This document shows positions 36,141 to 48,524 of a stretch of 64,000 nt of DNA, one piece after another (positions within the stretch are counted from its first letter, which is position 1; each line of letters begins with the position of its first letter). Origin of the DNA: Cervus elaphus (Eukaryota; Chordata; Mammalia; Artiodactyla; Cervidae). Both the position numbers and the translations under genes were made by a program. The notes beneath the pieces are model-generated. The model had not been told where the DNA came from. It did not search any database and worked only from the letters and a program-made list of their open reading frames with translations. The stretch spans positions 58,478,001-58,542,000 of the forward strand of contig NC_057818.1 in assembly GCF_910594005.1 (NCBI RefSeq). The letters are read 5' to 3'.

Positions 36141-36429
36141 CTTCTTCCCAAATGTAAAGTTAAGCCATTACCATCATTGAGCGCCTAAGGAATTATATGT
36201 CATTGTTTCATCAGAGGCTCATATGTTGGGTAATGCAAGAAACAACCGCTGTGTAAATCAGGCAGAGAAAGAAATAGCACAGCCACAGTACCAGTAGGGT
36301 CACAAGGGAAAATCGGAGCTCCTGTCCTAAGTGTAGCCAGCAGCCTGAATTGAATGAGGGGAGCCCGGATGAGAACCAAGCGTGCTCCCCGCCAGACCAC
36401 CAGGGGCCAGAGGCGAGAAGCAAAGCCAC

Positions 36430-36780
36430 TTCCAGGTGGAATCTAAACATGGATACAAGTGAACTTCTTTACAAAACAGAAACAGCATCACAGACTTAGA
36501 AAATAAACTTATGGTTCCTCAAAGTGAAATATGCGGGGCAGGAAGAAATTAGCAGGTTGATAATAACAAACACAGTACTATTTATACTTCTAAAATAATC
36601 CACAAGGACCCACCACAGAGCACAAGAAACCCTCTCAACACTCTGTAATAACCTCTGTGGGAAAAGAAACCAATAAAGAATATATGTACGTCCATGAATA
36701 AATGAATCCAGTTGCCGTACAAGCCACCACAAGGTAACGCACCTGTAAACTACAATTCAAAAAAACACATTTTTTAAAAA
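36430..36780 (+). mobile_element. L1 3' fragment, right arm
   Basis: Inverted partner of 25440-25750 (aggtggaatctaaacatgga and acttctttacaaaacagaaa). Confidence 0.7.
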
Positions 36781-36786
36781 AGAGAA

Positions 36787-37240
36787 AAGAACTGCTGACT
36801 CTGTTCCCCTCAGGCCTTGGGGACCTGGGCTGGTGTCACACCCCTGGAGTCTGAGCAGGCTGGGTCCCTGGGCTGGGCTGTCCTGGGGCTGAGGGCGCTG
36901 GGGAGCGTGTGCCAGGCAAACAGCCCCCCACCCCATGGACCTGGACCGCCTGTTTCCATCTGCAAGAGCCCACAGTCTCCAGATCCAGGGGACCCTCCTG
37001 CAGCAGAACCAACCCTGGTGCCCCCGAAGGATGGTGGGGTCTCTGGGCTGGAAGAGCTTTTCAAAGTCCCCTGGGCCTCTGTGTCTCCTGGTGGTGGGGT
37101 TCCCACCTCCAGCCTCCTTCCTTAGGGTCACCCCACTGACAGAGGACAGCTCCTTCTGCAGAGGGGTGTGGCAGTCGTTGAGATCTGTCCGGGGATAAAG
37201 GCTCATCAGGGAGAAGTAAGGAGACACAGCCGTGGGTGTA
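36787..37240 (-). repeat. GC-rich block X, right copy
   Basis: Reverse complement of 24930-25400. The frames found in the two copies differ by shifts, which argues against a conserved protein. Confidence 0.65.
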
Positions 37241-37303
37241 TCCATTCTAATTAACACCCCAGAACAGGACTTGCCCTAAGGCGCTGGTGGGCATGAAGAA
37301 ATG

Positions 37304-37317
37304 CCGCCACCTTGTGG
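37304..37317 (-). promoter_or_regulatory. CTCF-like motif, right arm copy 1
   Basis: CCGCCACCTTGTGG on plus, so the motif is on the minus strand and faces the left-arm copies. Confidence 0.3.
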
Positions 37318-39092
37318 CCGCTTTTGGTAACAGCAACTGAAAAACCTACGCTGATGGGCACTTAATATTCATCAGGCCTGCTCGAACCTAAAGAAAAAAC
37401 ACCTGTCCTCAACTCTTGCCCTCGTAGGTCCTGGGGAAAGAATTTAAAACAGAACAGATGGTCCAGAGGCCAACCTTGAGAGGTCAGTTTTACTCACACT
37501 GTTTTAAAAAAAAAAAATCACATGAACGCCCTTCACATCATGAAATCTTGTAGAAACCCAAATCAAAACTACAAGAAAGTATCTCCTCACATTGGTTAAA
37601 TGGCCTTTGTCAAAAAGTCTACAAACAGTAAATGCTGGAGCAGTTGTGGAGAAAAGGGAACCTTTCTACACTGATGCTGGCAAAGTGCTAACAACCAGTG
37701 TGGAGGACAGGGTGAAGTTTCCTTAAACAAGTGAAAAATGATGAAACCGACAGTCCCTAACCAATTACAGAAAAAGACATTTCAAATCGATTAAAGTTCT
37801 AAATTGAGGGACGATTACTCTAACCCTCTTAAGGAAAATATAGGCAGAACACGGTTTGACACAAATCACAGCAAATTCTTTTTGGATCCACTCTTAAAAT
37901 AATGACAACTAAAACTCAACAAAAGGGACTTCATTAGCTTCAAAAGCTTTTGCATAGCAATGGAAACTCAAAATGAAAGAAAAAGAAAACCCTGAACATC
38001 AGGGGGGAAATGCAACCGAATTTAAAAGCAACATATTCATCTCCAAAACATGCAAACAGCTCAATATCAAAAAAAAGTCAACCCAAGAGAAAAAATGGGC
38101 CAAAGATCGAAATGGATGTATCTTCAAAGAAGGCATCGAGATGGCCATAAAGCCTGTGAAAAGATGCTCAGCATCACTGTTAGAGAAATGCCAATCAAAC
38201 TGCAACGAGGTATCAGCTCAGCCCTCAGAATGACCATCCTCTAAAAGATCTACAAAGATTCAGTGCTTCCGAGGGCAAGGGGAGCAGGGACTCCTCCTGT
38301 ACTGTGGGCAGGGATGGAAATGAGAGGGTGCGGCCACTAAGAAAAACAGTATGGAGATTCCTTAAAGCACTAGATATAGTTACCACTTGATGAGGCAAGC
38401 CCACTCCTTCCCTTAGATCTGGATAAAATCATAATTTAAAGTGATACTTTCTCCTCTGTTTTCATGGCAGCACTATTCACCAATTCCAAGGCAGCACTTC
38501 AGCCAAAATGTCCATCAATAGAGAGAAATGAAGAGTAACTGATCTATCTAGACACTGGAATACTCTCAGCCATCAGAAAGAAACACAAAAACAAAATGCC
38601 ATTAATGGCATGGATGAACCAAGAGGTTTATCCTACTGAGAGAAGTCAGAGAGGGAAAGGGAAATATTATATCACTTACAGGTGGAATCTGTAAATTCTT
38701 TCAAGTGAACAGATTTATAAACAGAAATAGACTCAGGCTATTAAAACCCACCTATGATTATTTCAAAAAACGTAGGGGCAGGGAGACATTAAGAGGCTGG
38801 AATTAACATATATCTACTACTTATTATCAGACAGATAATCCAAAAAAACAAAACCCTACTGAACAGCACGGAAGCGTACTGAAAGCCCTGAAAGAACCTA
38901 TATGGGAAAAAAAAAAACCTAAAAAGAGAATAGATATACATCTACGTATAACTGAATCAAGTTCTTGTAAACCTAAAACAAGCACAACAGGAATTCCAAC
39001 AGAAATATTCCAGATTCCAGAAATCTGTATTCCATCAGAAAACAAACACCAACTTAAAAAAAAAAAAAAAAAAGGTGGAGCATGAGGAAATG

Positions 39093-39106
39093 CTGCCGCC
39101 TTGTGG
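39093..39106 (-). promoter_or_regulatory. CTCF-like motif, right arm copy 2
   Basis: CTGCCGCCTTGTGG on plus; motif on minus. Confidence 0.3.
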
Positions 39107-40856
39107 CCACGTCTGGCAACAGCAACTGAGAAACCTGTGCGGAAGGGCACTTCATTATTTACCAGGCCTGCAGGAATTTAACGAAAAAACACCTGTCCTC
39201 AATAAGTGGCCTCGGATGGGTCCTGGAAAAAGAAGTCAAAAGAGGGCAGACGGTCAAGAAGCCAATCTCAACAGGTTAGTTTTACTCAAACTTTTTTTTA
39301 ATCACACGCAAAGCCTCCACATCCTGCAGTCTTACCAAAACGCAAACCAAAACCCCGCGGTGTTGCCTCACACGGGTCAAAATGACCTTTGTCAAAAAGT
39401 TCACAAACAATAAATGCTGGACGGTTTTGGAGAGAAGGGAATTCTCCTGCTCGGATACTACCAAGTTAAATTGTTAAGAGTCGGTACAGAGGAGAGGGTA
39501 ACAACAACAAATAAGATAACAGTGAATGAAATTGTGACATTCCCTATCCTCATACAGAAAAAGTAACTCCAAATCAATTAAAGAGCTTAATGGAGGGACA
39601 ATTACTCTAAACCTCTTGAGGAAATTATAGAGAAAACACGCTTTGACATAAACCACAGCAAACCACAGCAAACCCTTTTCGATCTACTTTTAGAATAATG
39701 AAAAATTAAACAAAACTCAACAAAAGAGTCTCCAACCTCAAAAGCTTTTGCACTGCAAGGGAAACCATAAACCAAACTAAAAAAGAAACCCTTGGAATGG
39801 GGGAAGAAAAAAAATGTTTAGAAACAAGGAATTTATCTCCAAAACATGCAAACAGCTCATGCAGCTCAATTAAAAAAAAAAAAAAATCCCGTTAGAAAAA
39901 TGGGCCAAAGATCTAAATGGGCCTTTGTCCAAAGAAGGCATCCTGGCGGCCACAGAGCACATGGGAAGATGCTCAACGTCACTAACTATTGGAGAAATGC
40001 AAATCAAAACTGCGCCATGGTATCACCTCACACGCCTCAGCATAGCTGACATCCAAACGATCTACAAATATTAAGTGCTGCAGAGGGTGAGGGGAACAGG
40101 GAATCCTCCTACACTGTGGGAGGGGAGGGAAATCGGCGGGTGCAGCCACGGAGGAAAGCAGTATGGACATTCCTTAAAACACTAACTATAGACTTAGTAC
40201 ATGATCCAGCAAGCCCCCTCCTTGGGTTAGATCCGGAAAGAATATTAATTTAAAATGACACTCGCAGCCCTCTCTGCAGGGAAGCACTATTGACAATACC
40301 CAAAACAGCATCAACCAAAATATCCATCAATAGAGAAATGAAAAGTAAAAGGTTCATTTGTACACTGAACACACTCAGCCTTCAACAGAACGAAAAACGC
40401 CGCTGGCAGCACCATGGATGGACCGAGAGCTTTGTTACATTGAGTGAAGTCAGTCGGAGAAAGAAAGAAATACATCACTTACAGGTGGAATCTATAAGTT
40501 CATTAAAATGAACTAATTTATAAACAGAAACAGACTCACAGACTTAGAAAACTCACTTATGATTACTTTTTTTAAAGGTAGGGGAAAGGACGACATTAGG
40601 AAGTTGGGATTAACACACTCACTGCTTATCATCAGATAGATAATCCAAAATAACGGAACAGCACAGGGAAGTCTACTGAACACACCGAGAGAACCAATAT
40701 AGGGAAAGAACCCGAAAGAGAACAGAGATACGTTCACGTACAACTAAACCAAGCTCCCGTACACTTAAAACAAACACTTAGGAAATCAACTCTACTCCAG
40801 CAGAAAAGAAACACTAAAAACAAACGAAACCCGGAACAGTGGCGCCTGAAGAAATG

Positions 40857-40870
40857 CTGCCGCCTTGTGG
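40857..40870 (-). promoter_or_regulatory. CTCF-like motif, right arm copy 3
   Basis: CTGCCGCCTTGTGG on plus; motif on minus. Confidence 0.3.
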
Positions 40871-41495
40871 CCACTTTTGGTAACGACTGAAAAACCTCTG
40901 CTCATGGGCACTTCATATTCCCCAGGCCTACGGAGCTGTGAGGAGAAAAACACCCATTCCCAACAAATGTCCTCGGGTAGATCCTAAAAAAAAGAATTTA
41001 AAACAGGGCAGTCGGTCAAGTGGACAATCTCCAGAGGTCAGTTTTACTCACACCGGTTTTTAAAAAATCATATGAAAATATTTAAACATGGCGAACTCTT
41101 AAGAGAAATGCCAATCAAAACTCACACAGGTCAGAATGGACACTGGCAAAAAGTATAAAACCAATGAACAAACAAAAAAATAAAATGAAATAAAAGTAAA
41201 ACCAATAAATGCTGGAAAGGGTTGTAGAGAGAAGGGACCGCTCCTACACTGATGCTGGCAATGTCAATTGTTAACAGCCAGACTGTAGGACAGTGAAGAG
41301 GTTTCTCAAATGAAAAGAATGACTCCCTAACTCCAGACAGAAAAAGAAACTTCAAACTGATGAAAGAGCTCAAAAGAGGGCTGATAATCTCAACCTCTAG
41401 AGGAGAATATAAGTAGGACAGACAGAACATGCTTTGATATAAACTGCAACTCTTTTTGCATCCACCTCTTAGAGTAATGAAATAAAAACAAAACT

Positions 41496-42103
41496 AATTT
41501 TGGGGGGCTCCAAAATCACTGCAGATGGTGACTGCAGCCATGAAATTAAAAGACACTTGCTCTGTGAGAGAAAAGTTATGACCAACCTAGACAACATATT
41601 AAAAAGCAGGAAAAAAAAAAAAAAGCAGAGACATTACTTTGCTAACAAAGGTCTGTCTAGTCAAAGCTTTGGTTTTTCCAGTGGTCATGTATGGATGTGA
41701 GAGTTAGACTATAAAGAAAGCTGAGCGCTGAAGAATTGGTGCTTTTGAACTGTGGTGTTGGAGAAGACTCTTGAGAGTCCCTTGGACTGCAAGGACATCC
41801 AACCAGTCCATCCTAAAGGAAATCAGTCCTAAATTCTCACTGGAAGTACTGATGCTCAAACTGAAACTCCAATACTTTGGCCACCTGATGCAAAGAGCTG
41901 ACTCATTGGAAAAGACCCTGATGCTGGGAAAGATTGAGGACGGGACGAGAAGGGGATGAAAGAGAACAAGATAAGGGGTAGCATCACCAACTCAATGGAC
42001 ATGTTTGAGCAAGCTCCAGAGTTGGTGATGGACAGGGAAGCCTGGTGTGGTGCAGTGCATGGGACTGCAAAGTCAGACACGGCTGAGCGACTGAACAACA
42101 ACA
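41496..42103 (+). mobile_element. BovB LINE 3' fragment
   Basis: Forward BovB 3' coding remnant and terminus (ctccaaaatcactgcagatg to ggctgagcgactgaacaaca). Confidence 0.9.
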
Positions 42104-42109
42104 TGATTA

Positions 42110-42624
42110 TGTTAGGTAGTTAGAAGAGGGAAAAAGAGTCCAAAATAGCGGTGGCTAAAATATCTGGAAGGGAAAGCCCACGAAAATAGAACAAAGGAAG
42201 GTCCGAGGACCATAGTGAGAACCTCAGGTAAAACAAACAACGCACCTGCCTAAGCCCAATTTACATAAGGCAGGCCCAGGGACAGAGAAACATATAAAAA
42301 AGGAGCCAAAGCCCTCTTCTGCCATTTTTTTGCTCCCTCCCTCTCCCCCACGTGATGGGGCAACTGTCTCTTCGAGTCTTTGGATCAACGTGCCCTCATG
42401 CCTCAAAGATGGATTTTCCTGCTATTATCTAAATAAATAGAGCTGTAACACTGAGCTGTAACACTGGTTTATTTAAGAGCTATAACACGGTCCATTCGAG
42501 ACCTGAGAGCTATAACATGGTCTGTCCTCCGAGAGCTGTGACCCGCCAAGGGGCTTTAATGTCTGTCACTCCAAATTTTTGTTGTGACGAGACAAAGAGC
42601 CGAGGAACATACACTCGCGTGACA
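42110..42624 (+). mobile_element. complete solo ERV LTR
   Basis: Starts TGTTAGG and ends GTGACA, with 4-bp flanks ATTA (42106-42109 and 42625-42628). A TATAAAA box lies at 42293-42299 and AATAAA at 42432-42437. The downstream half contains repeated gagctgtaaca-type strings. Its 5' half is duplicated at 7077-7333. It inserted between two forward BovB pieces. Confidence 0.85.
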
Positions 42625-42628
42625 ATTA

Positions 42629-43792
42629 CACAGTGGAAGTGACAGTAGATTCAAGGGGTTAGATCTGACAGACAGAGTGCCTGAGGAACTATGGACGGAG
42701 GTTCGTGACACTGTACAGGAGACAGGGATCAAGACCATCCCCCAAAAAAGAATGCAGAAAGGCAAAATGGCTGTCTGAGGAGGCCTTACAAATAGCTGAG
42801 AAGAGAAGAGAAGCAAAAGGCAAAGGAGGAAAGGAAAGATATTCCTATTTGAATGCAGAGTTCCAAAGAACAGCAAGGAGAGATAAGAAAGCCTTCCTCA
42901 GTGATCAATGCAAAAAAAATAGAAGAAAACAATAGAATGGGAAAGACTAGAGATCTCTTCAAGAAAATCAGAGATACCAAGGGAACATTTCATGCAAAGA
43001 TGGGCTCAATAAAGGACAGAAATGGTAGGGACCTAACAGAAGCAGAAGAGACTAAGAAGAGGTGGCAAGAATACACACAAGAACTGTACAAAAAAAGGTC
43101 TTAATGACCTAGATAACCACAATGGTGTGACTCACCTAGACCCAGACATCCTGGAGTGTGAAGTCAACTGGGCCTTCCTTAGAAAGAATTACTACCAACA
43201 AGGCTAGTGGAGGTGATGGAATTCCAGCTGAGCTATTTTAAATCCTAAAAGATGATGCTGTGAAAGTGCTTCACTAGGTATGCCAGCAAATTTGGAAAAC
43301 TCAGCAGTGCCACAGGACTGGAAAAGATCAGTTTTCATTCCAGTCCCAAAGAAGGGCAATGCCAAAGAATGTTCAAACTACTGCACAATAGCACTCATTT
43401 CACATGCTACCAAGGTAATGCTCAAAATCCTTCAAGCCAGCCTTCAACTGTACGTGAACTGAGAACTTTCAGATGTACAGCTGGATTTGGAAAATGCAGA
43501 TTAAATTGCCAACATTCATTGGATCATAGAAAAAGGGAGTTCCAGAAAAACATCCACTTCTGCTTTATTGACTACACTAAAGCGTTTGACTGTGTGGATC
43601 ACAACAAACTGTGGAAAGTTCTTAAACAGATGAGAATACCAGACCACCTTAGCTGCCCCCTGAGAAACCTGTATGCAGGTCAAGAAGCAACAGTTAGAAC
43701 CAGACATGGAACAACAGACTGGTTCCAAATTGGGAAAGGAGAATGTCAAGGCTGTATATCATCACCCTGCTTATTTAATGCATATGCAGTGT
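42629..43792 (+). mobile_element. BovB LINE fragment replacing the gene C finger exon
   Basis: Forward BovB coding remnant: linker, then RT pieces such as FCFIDYTKAFDCVDHNKLWKVL and WFQIGKGECQGCISSP, with several frameshifts. It ends directly at zinc-finger sequence (43793). Confidence 0.9.
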
Positions 43793-43853
43793 ACACTCAG
43801 GAGAGAAACTCTAATAATGTAATAAGTGATGAAAGAGGTTTGTCCCAAATGTA
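43793..43853 (+). pseudogene. last remnant of a C2H2 finger exon and 3' UTR start (gene C)
   Basis: The string after 43793 (aggagagaaactctaataat, then gataaaagaggtttgtcc-like) aligns with the end of gene B's finger exon at 8948-8996. All fingers upstream are gone, replaced by BovB. The 3' UTR module continues intact, showing that a full unit once stood here. Confidence 0.8.
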
Positions 43854-45010
43854 GTTTAGAAAACAGGAGAGGGTTTATACAAGAAAGACAGGTGAATGAT
43901 GTTTAAAAAAAAAAGTAGCAAAATATTTAATCCAATCTAAATAAATATCAAGGAATGTATTGGAATTAATTCCATGTATCAAAGTAAGACAAAGGATTGT
44001 TGTAAATTTTCAATAGTTATGTCATTTGCTTATTAAGCATAAGACAATGACAGTTCACTGGAATCTTGATGTGTCTTTACCATGTCAACCAAAGTCATGA
44101 ATATTAGTTGACATGTTTGCGATAACAAGATCTCTGATAACCCTAGAAAAGTATGTGAAAGGCTTCCCAGAAGAGTCATGTAGCTACTTACACCTTGTTT
44201 ATTAAATGATTAGCCTCTATTTTGTAACCACAGAAGTCACAATTCTCAGATCATTGTCTCAGAGAAATGAATATTGTTGTCTATGTTTGTAAATCTGTAT
44301 TTTAATTAAGGTCACGCAGTGGATTGTAAAAGGTTTTATTATGACTATGTGTGATATTCATATATGTTAATTAAAATTGAATGGTTTCTGGCGATAAAGT
44401 TGATGTGTAATGAATGAAGTGTTAACCCACCGCCAACATTAACCTCTCCCACCTTCTTTAGGGTTATGGGGGAGAGATTGTAACAATAAACTATTAGGTA
44501 GCACAGAGGATACCATCTGTAACAATTAGTTACCTCCCTACCCTTAACCCTCAAATAATGTGATAATATATTTTCCATCATTTCTACATGTACCTTCCCC
44601 TGCGCCCCCGTAACTGCTGGGATGTTGTGATGGCTCCAATAAGAAGGATCGTACAGAGTACTGTTGAGAGCTCCCCTGAACTGCTCCATGCTGTTGCTGC
44701 CTCAGCGTCTGTCTGGGGAGCAGGCAGCCTGCAGGTCCTTGAACTCACACCAGCCAGTCCTGTGAGCACCTGCTCTAGGTGACCCCTTCCTTGAGACCAG
44801 CAGTCTTGCTGAACCCCAGGGCCTACTTCACAGGCCCCCCTTCGGTGACACCCTCAGAGCTCACCAGAATCCTGCTCCTCTGGTTTGAATGGACCCATCC
44901 ACACTCAGCCTGGGGAACCACAGCACTTCACCCAGGGTCACTTAGAAAGGCCTGAACCCCAAGTACTGGAGCTTTCTCTGCCTGGTTCTAGCCTGACCTC
45001 CCTCAGAAAC
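43854..45010 (+). other. 3' UTR and downstream module of gene C
   Basis: Homologous to 9000-10690 without the Bov-tA. The AATAAA conserved in other units is not preserved at the corresponding place (attaaaa near 44370). Confidence 0.7.
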
Positions 45011-45813
45011 TCCCACCCTAAACCCTCCCCTTCTGAGAGGTCTCAGCTGTGCTGAGAGTGAGGGCTGAAGCTCAGGGCTCCTGAGTGTGGGTCTTGGGGG
45101 AGAAGCATCAGAACAAACAAGGAACTTGCTGAAGACTCATTTCATGGCCCCACTTCAGACCTGCAGATTCGTAACTTCTTAGAGTGGGGACCTGACCTCG
45201 AGGGGTTCATATTCACTGAAATGGTTCAGAAAGAATCTGAACCATTGGCTAAGTGGTTTCCATCTGTTTCCCATCAGGGTCACATGACCAGTGTTAGGAA
45301 ATGACCTCCCCGGCGCCCTCCCCACAGAGTTCTCTGGTCCCGTGGGAGCACCAGTGTGGTGTGTAGGAAGTGCTCCAGGGGACTCTAAGGGGGGCCCAGG
45401 TTAAGGATGCGGCTCCTGGTCCATTTGTGAGACCTGAGGCCCAGCGTCAGTCCACGGAGAGGCAGCAAGTTCTGCTCTGCGTGGGCTTTAAAGGGACAAG
45501 TCAGTGCAGCCCATACACCCGTGTTAGCACAATTTGGGGGAATTTATATGAAGAAAGAAGAGTAGACGACAGCAATAACAATTTGATAGATTGGTCTCCA
45601 TGGAGGAGCTGATTGTCCTGCATCTCTCCTGAGACGAAGGACAGGAGAGGTCGGCCTTTCTCGCTTTTCAAGGTCCTTCTGCCTGTGGGGGTGTTGGGAG
45701 CAGGCGAAGGAGCTCTGCTGGCACCTCTGGAGGTGTAATCTCACGATGCTGAGGTGATTCCTCCACAGTCGTGATGTGAAAACGACCCAGGGCAGGAGGA
45801 AGAAGAGGAGGGA
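45010..45813 (+). promoter_or_regulatory. promoter and 5' UTR region of gene D
   Basis: Paralogous to 10690-11485 and, reversed, to 52932-53120. It includes the strongly conserved 100 bp before the ATG exon (cgacccagggcaggagg). Confidence 0.55.
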
Positions 45814-45846
45814 ATGGCAGCTTCTCAGGGGAATGTCCTGATCCAG
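45814..45846 (+). CDS. first coding exon of a KRAB zinc-finger gene (gene D)
   Basis: ATG GCA GCT TCT CAG followed in frame by codons for GNVLIQ up to a consensus donor, CAG/GTGAGA at 45847. In genes B and C the donor lies right after MAASQ; here that site reads CAG/GGGAAT and is lost, so a longer 11-codon exon using the downstream GTGAGA is likely. No KRAB-A exon was found before the finger exon at 48877. Splicing straight to that exon would lack a repressor domain. Confidence 0.5.
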
Positions 45847-46204
45847 GTGAGAGGCTGTGTCTGCTTTTTCCTCCTTAAATGCCCTGGATTGAAAACTTAC
45901 ACATCTTTAATTCTCTTTTTCTGATATTCTTGCCTGGCGAGGTGGTTTTCAACTATTAAATCCTATTTTTTCTTTTATTTTATGAGTCACAATCTGGCTC
46001 TTCTCTCTGCTTGGGCCTCTTCTCCTTTTCTGCCTCCAGGCTCCCTACAGGGCATGAAGCATTCCCCGTGGGAATTAACAGCTTTCAGTTTTTCAAAATA
46101 TTCCCTTTTGGAAAGATCAACAAGGGAACGCATTGATATGCAGAATTCCCATTGGGATGGGGTGGGGTCGCAAAGAGTCAGACAGGACTGAGTGACTACA
46201 CTGA

Positions 46205-46612
46205 ACTGAACAGTTCAGTCGCTCAGTCCTGTCCGACTCTTTGCAACCCCGTGAATCGCAGCACGCCAGGCCTCCCTGTCCATGGCCAACTCTCGGAGTT
46301 TACTCAAACTCACGCCCATCGAGTCGGTGACGCCATCCAGCCATTTCATCCTCTGTCATCCCCTTCTCCTCCTGCCCCCAATCTCTCCCAGCATCAGGGT
46401 CTTTTCCAATGAGTCAACTCTTCGCATGAGGTGGCCAAAGTATTGGAGTTTCAGCTTCAGCATCAGTCCTTCCAATGAACACCCAGGACTGATCTCCTTC
46501 AGGATGGACTGGTTGGATCTCCTTGCAGTCCAAGGGACTCTCAAGAGTCTTCTCCAACACCACAGTTCAAAAGCATCAATTTTTTGGTGCTCAGCTTTCC
46601 TCACAGTCTAGA
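46205..46612 (-). mobile_element. BovB LINE 3' fragment
   Basis: Reversed terminus (cagttcagtcgctcagtcct) and C-terminal coding part. It interrupts the intron 1 homology of gene D. Confidence 0.9.
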
Positions 46613-48520
46613 ATGCCTTAGAGACTTTTGAAAAAAATCTGACTATTCTCTACATTGGTAAGAAAGGTCTATTGTTTAAATGTGCTTTTGGGGATACAGA
46701 ACAGGGGAGGTATTTTTGGAGTAAAAATGTATAAAACTGAAATTTTCTCAAGATACATTGAGATTTCCTTAATTTTGCCGAAAGTACCTGAGCAGAGACC
46801 ATGTGTCTTCTCGAGTGTTTCTCTCACCTGACACCAGTTTATCCCATTACACCTGATGGTCACCGATTCGGGTGTTTTCTGCTAGATTCTCACACCATGA
46901 AGTTCCATTTTTTTCTGTTTATCTTTAATAAAATCTTGGAAAGACGTAGTGAGTGGGGTGCACAATCCGACACAGTTAAGGTGGAAACTCCATTTCCTCC
47001 TCGTGTCTCTTTGCTGCTCGTTGGCTCTGAAATATGAGCACTCAGCTCTGTTCAGGAGAGATACTGAGTTTTGTAAGGAGAGGCTTTCATTAGTCAAGTC
47101 AGACACTTTTCCCTTATGGGTTATTACAAATGTTGAGAATAGTTCCCTGGGCTACGCAGCAGATCCTTGTTGGTTGTTTTTGTACATACTAGAGTGCATA
47201 TGTTAAACCCAAAGTCCTAATTATATTCATTTTTCTAATGAGCAGGTCCCTTTGGAGTAAAGGAAGAATCCCAGCGCTAGGTGTGAATGAATGAAGCAGA
47301 TGACACAGGTGAGGGGTCCAAAGATCACAGAGGAAGCCAGACTTTTTCAGGTGGTTTGGGGAGGCCTGCTTCACTAGAATGAGAAGCCTGGGTTTATTTC
47401 TGTCAAAGAGGGACATGACCTTCCCCGTTCTCCTGCTCTTAAACCTCTGTGTGTTCTTCTTCAGCTCCAGTGGTTTTTCCCTCACTTTCACTGAGAGCCA
47501 AAACCTTCCTCCTGGTCTCTGGGGACCTGCATACTCTCGCTGCTTTGGGGGACCTAGGAAAAGCTGCTCACAGTTCTGACAAAGTCTGCCTTAAGGCCTT
47601 TCCAAATTCCTGACTCTGCCTCAAGTCAGAAACGTGTGAGGAGAGTTGTGGAGATGCTGGGATTGGTTGACAAAATTCCAGAAATACTGGGAACAGATAT
47701 ATGCTTCCTGCTTTCCAGTTTCCAATGGAAACTTCAAACATGGCTCTCCGAAGTTCAGACTCAGTCCCTGAGATCATAAAATGTAATCCTCAATTTCTAC
47801 CTCCCAATTTTTACTTCCTATGAGCAAATTTTAGACATTTTAAGTGCATTTACCCCAACTCATCAATGCTAAAACCATTTAATATATCTATTAATTCACA
47901 GAAATATTTTTTACTGTTCTTTTATTTTGTACTGGAGTATAACCAATGAACAATGTTGTGGGCAGCAGAGTGACTCAGCCATCCATGTACATGTGTCCTT
48001 TCTCCCCCAGATTCCCCTGCCATCCAGGCTGCCACATGACATTGAGCAGAGTTCCCTCTGCCGTACAGTAGGAACTTCTTGGCTATCCATTTTAAATATA
48101 GTAGTGTGTACATGGTGATCCTTTATGGAGAATTGATATTTATTTTTCTTGAAAGGTTGCTGAAATTTTCCAGTTAATTCATCTACTCCAGGGATTTTTT
48201 AAATTACATTTTTACTCTTTATTAATAGTTTTAGTTGTGTTATAATTTTTTTAATTCACTCATGCTAACATCTAAGGTGTTCTGTGTTTCTAAGAAGTGA
48301 ATCTGGAGGTATTCAACTCTTCGGTATAGTATCATTCATTGTAACCTGATAGAATTACTTTTTGTTCTATGTAACATGTACAGGGCCGTTGTTTTTACTT
48401 CTGATCATACTTGCATCTCACCTCTTATTAATCTAGCTAAGGGTTTGTCAGTATTGCATACAACTGTAAAGCATATTCACTCAAAATACTAAGTGGGATC
48501 TCGGTTATTTGTTATCTTTC
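46613..48520 (+). other. intron of gene D
   Basis: 46613-47110 aligns with 12000-12470 of gene C. An L1 3' fragment in reverse lies at about 47900-48125. No KRAB exon is recognisable in the rest. Confidence 0.55.
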
Positions 48521-48524
48521 AGTG

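Larger units (their letters stand above)
37290..41480 (+). repeat. right arm outer part: three tandem L1-derived units of about 1.77 kb
   Basis: Each unit opens with a block containing the reverse CTCF-like motif (at 37304, 39093 and 40857) and the string actgaaaaacct, followed by forward-oriented L1 ORF2 3' and UTR sequence. Spacing between the first and second, and between the second and third, is 1.76-1.79 kb. It is the mirror image of the left array at 20180-27130. Confidence 0.75.
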
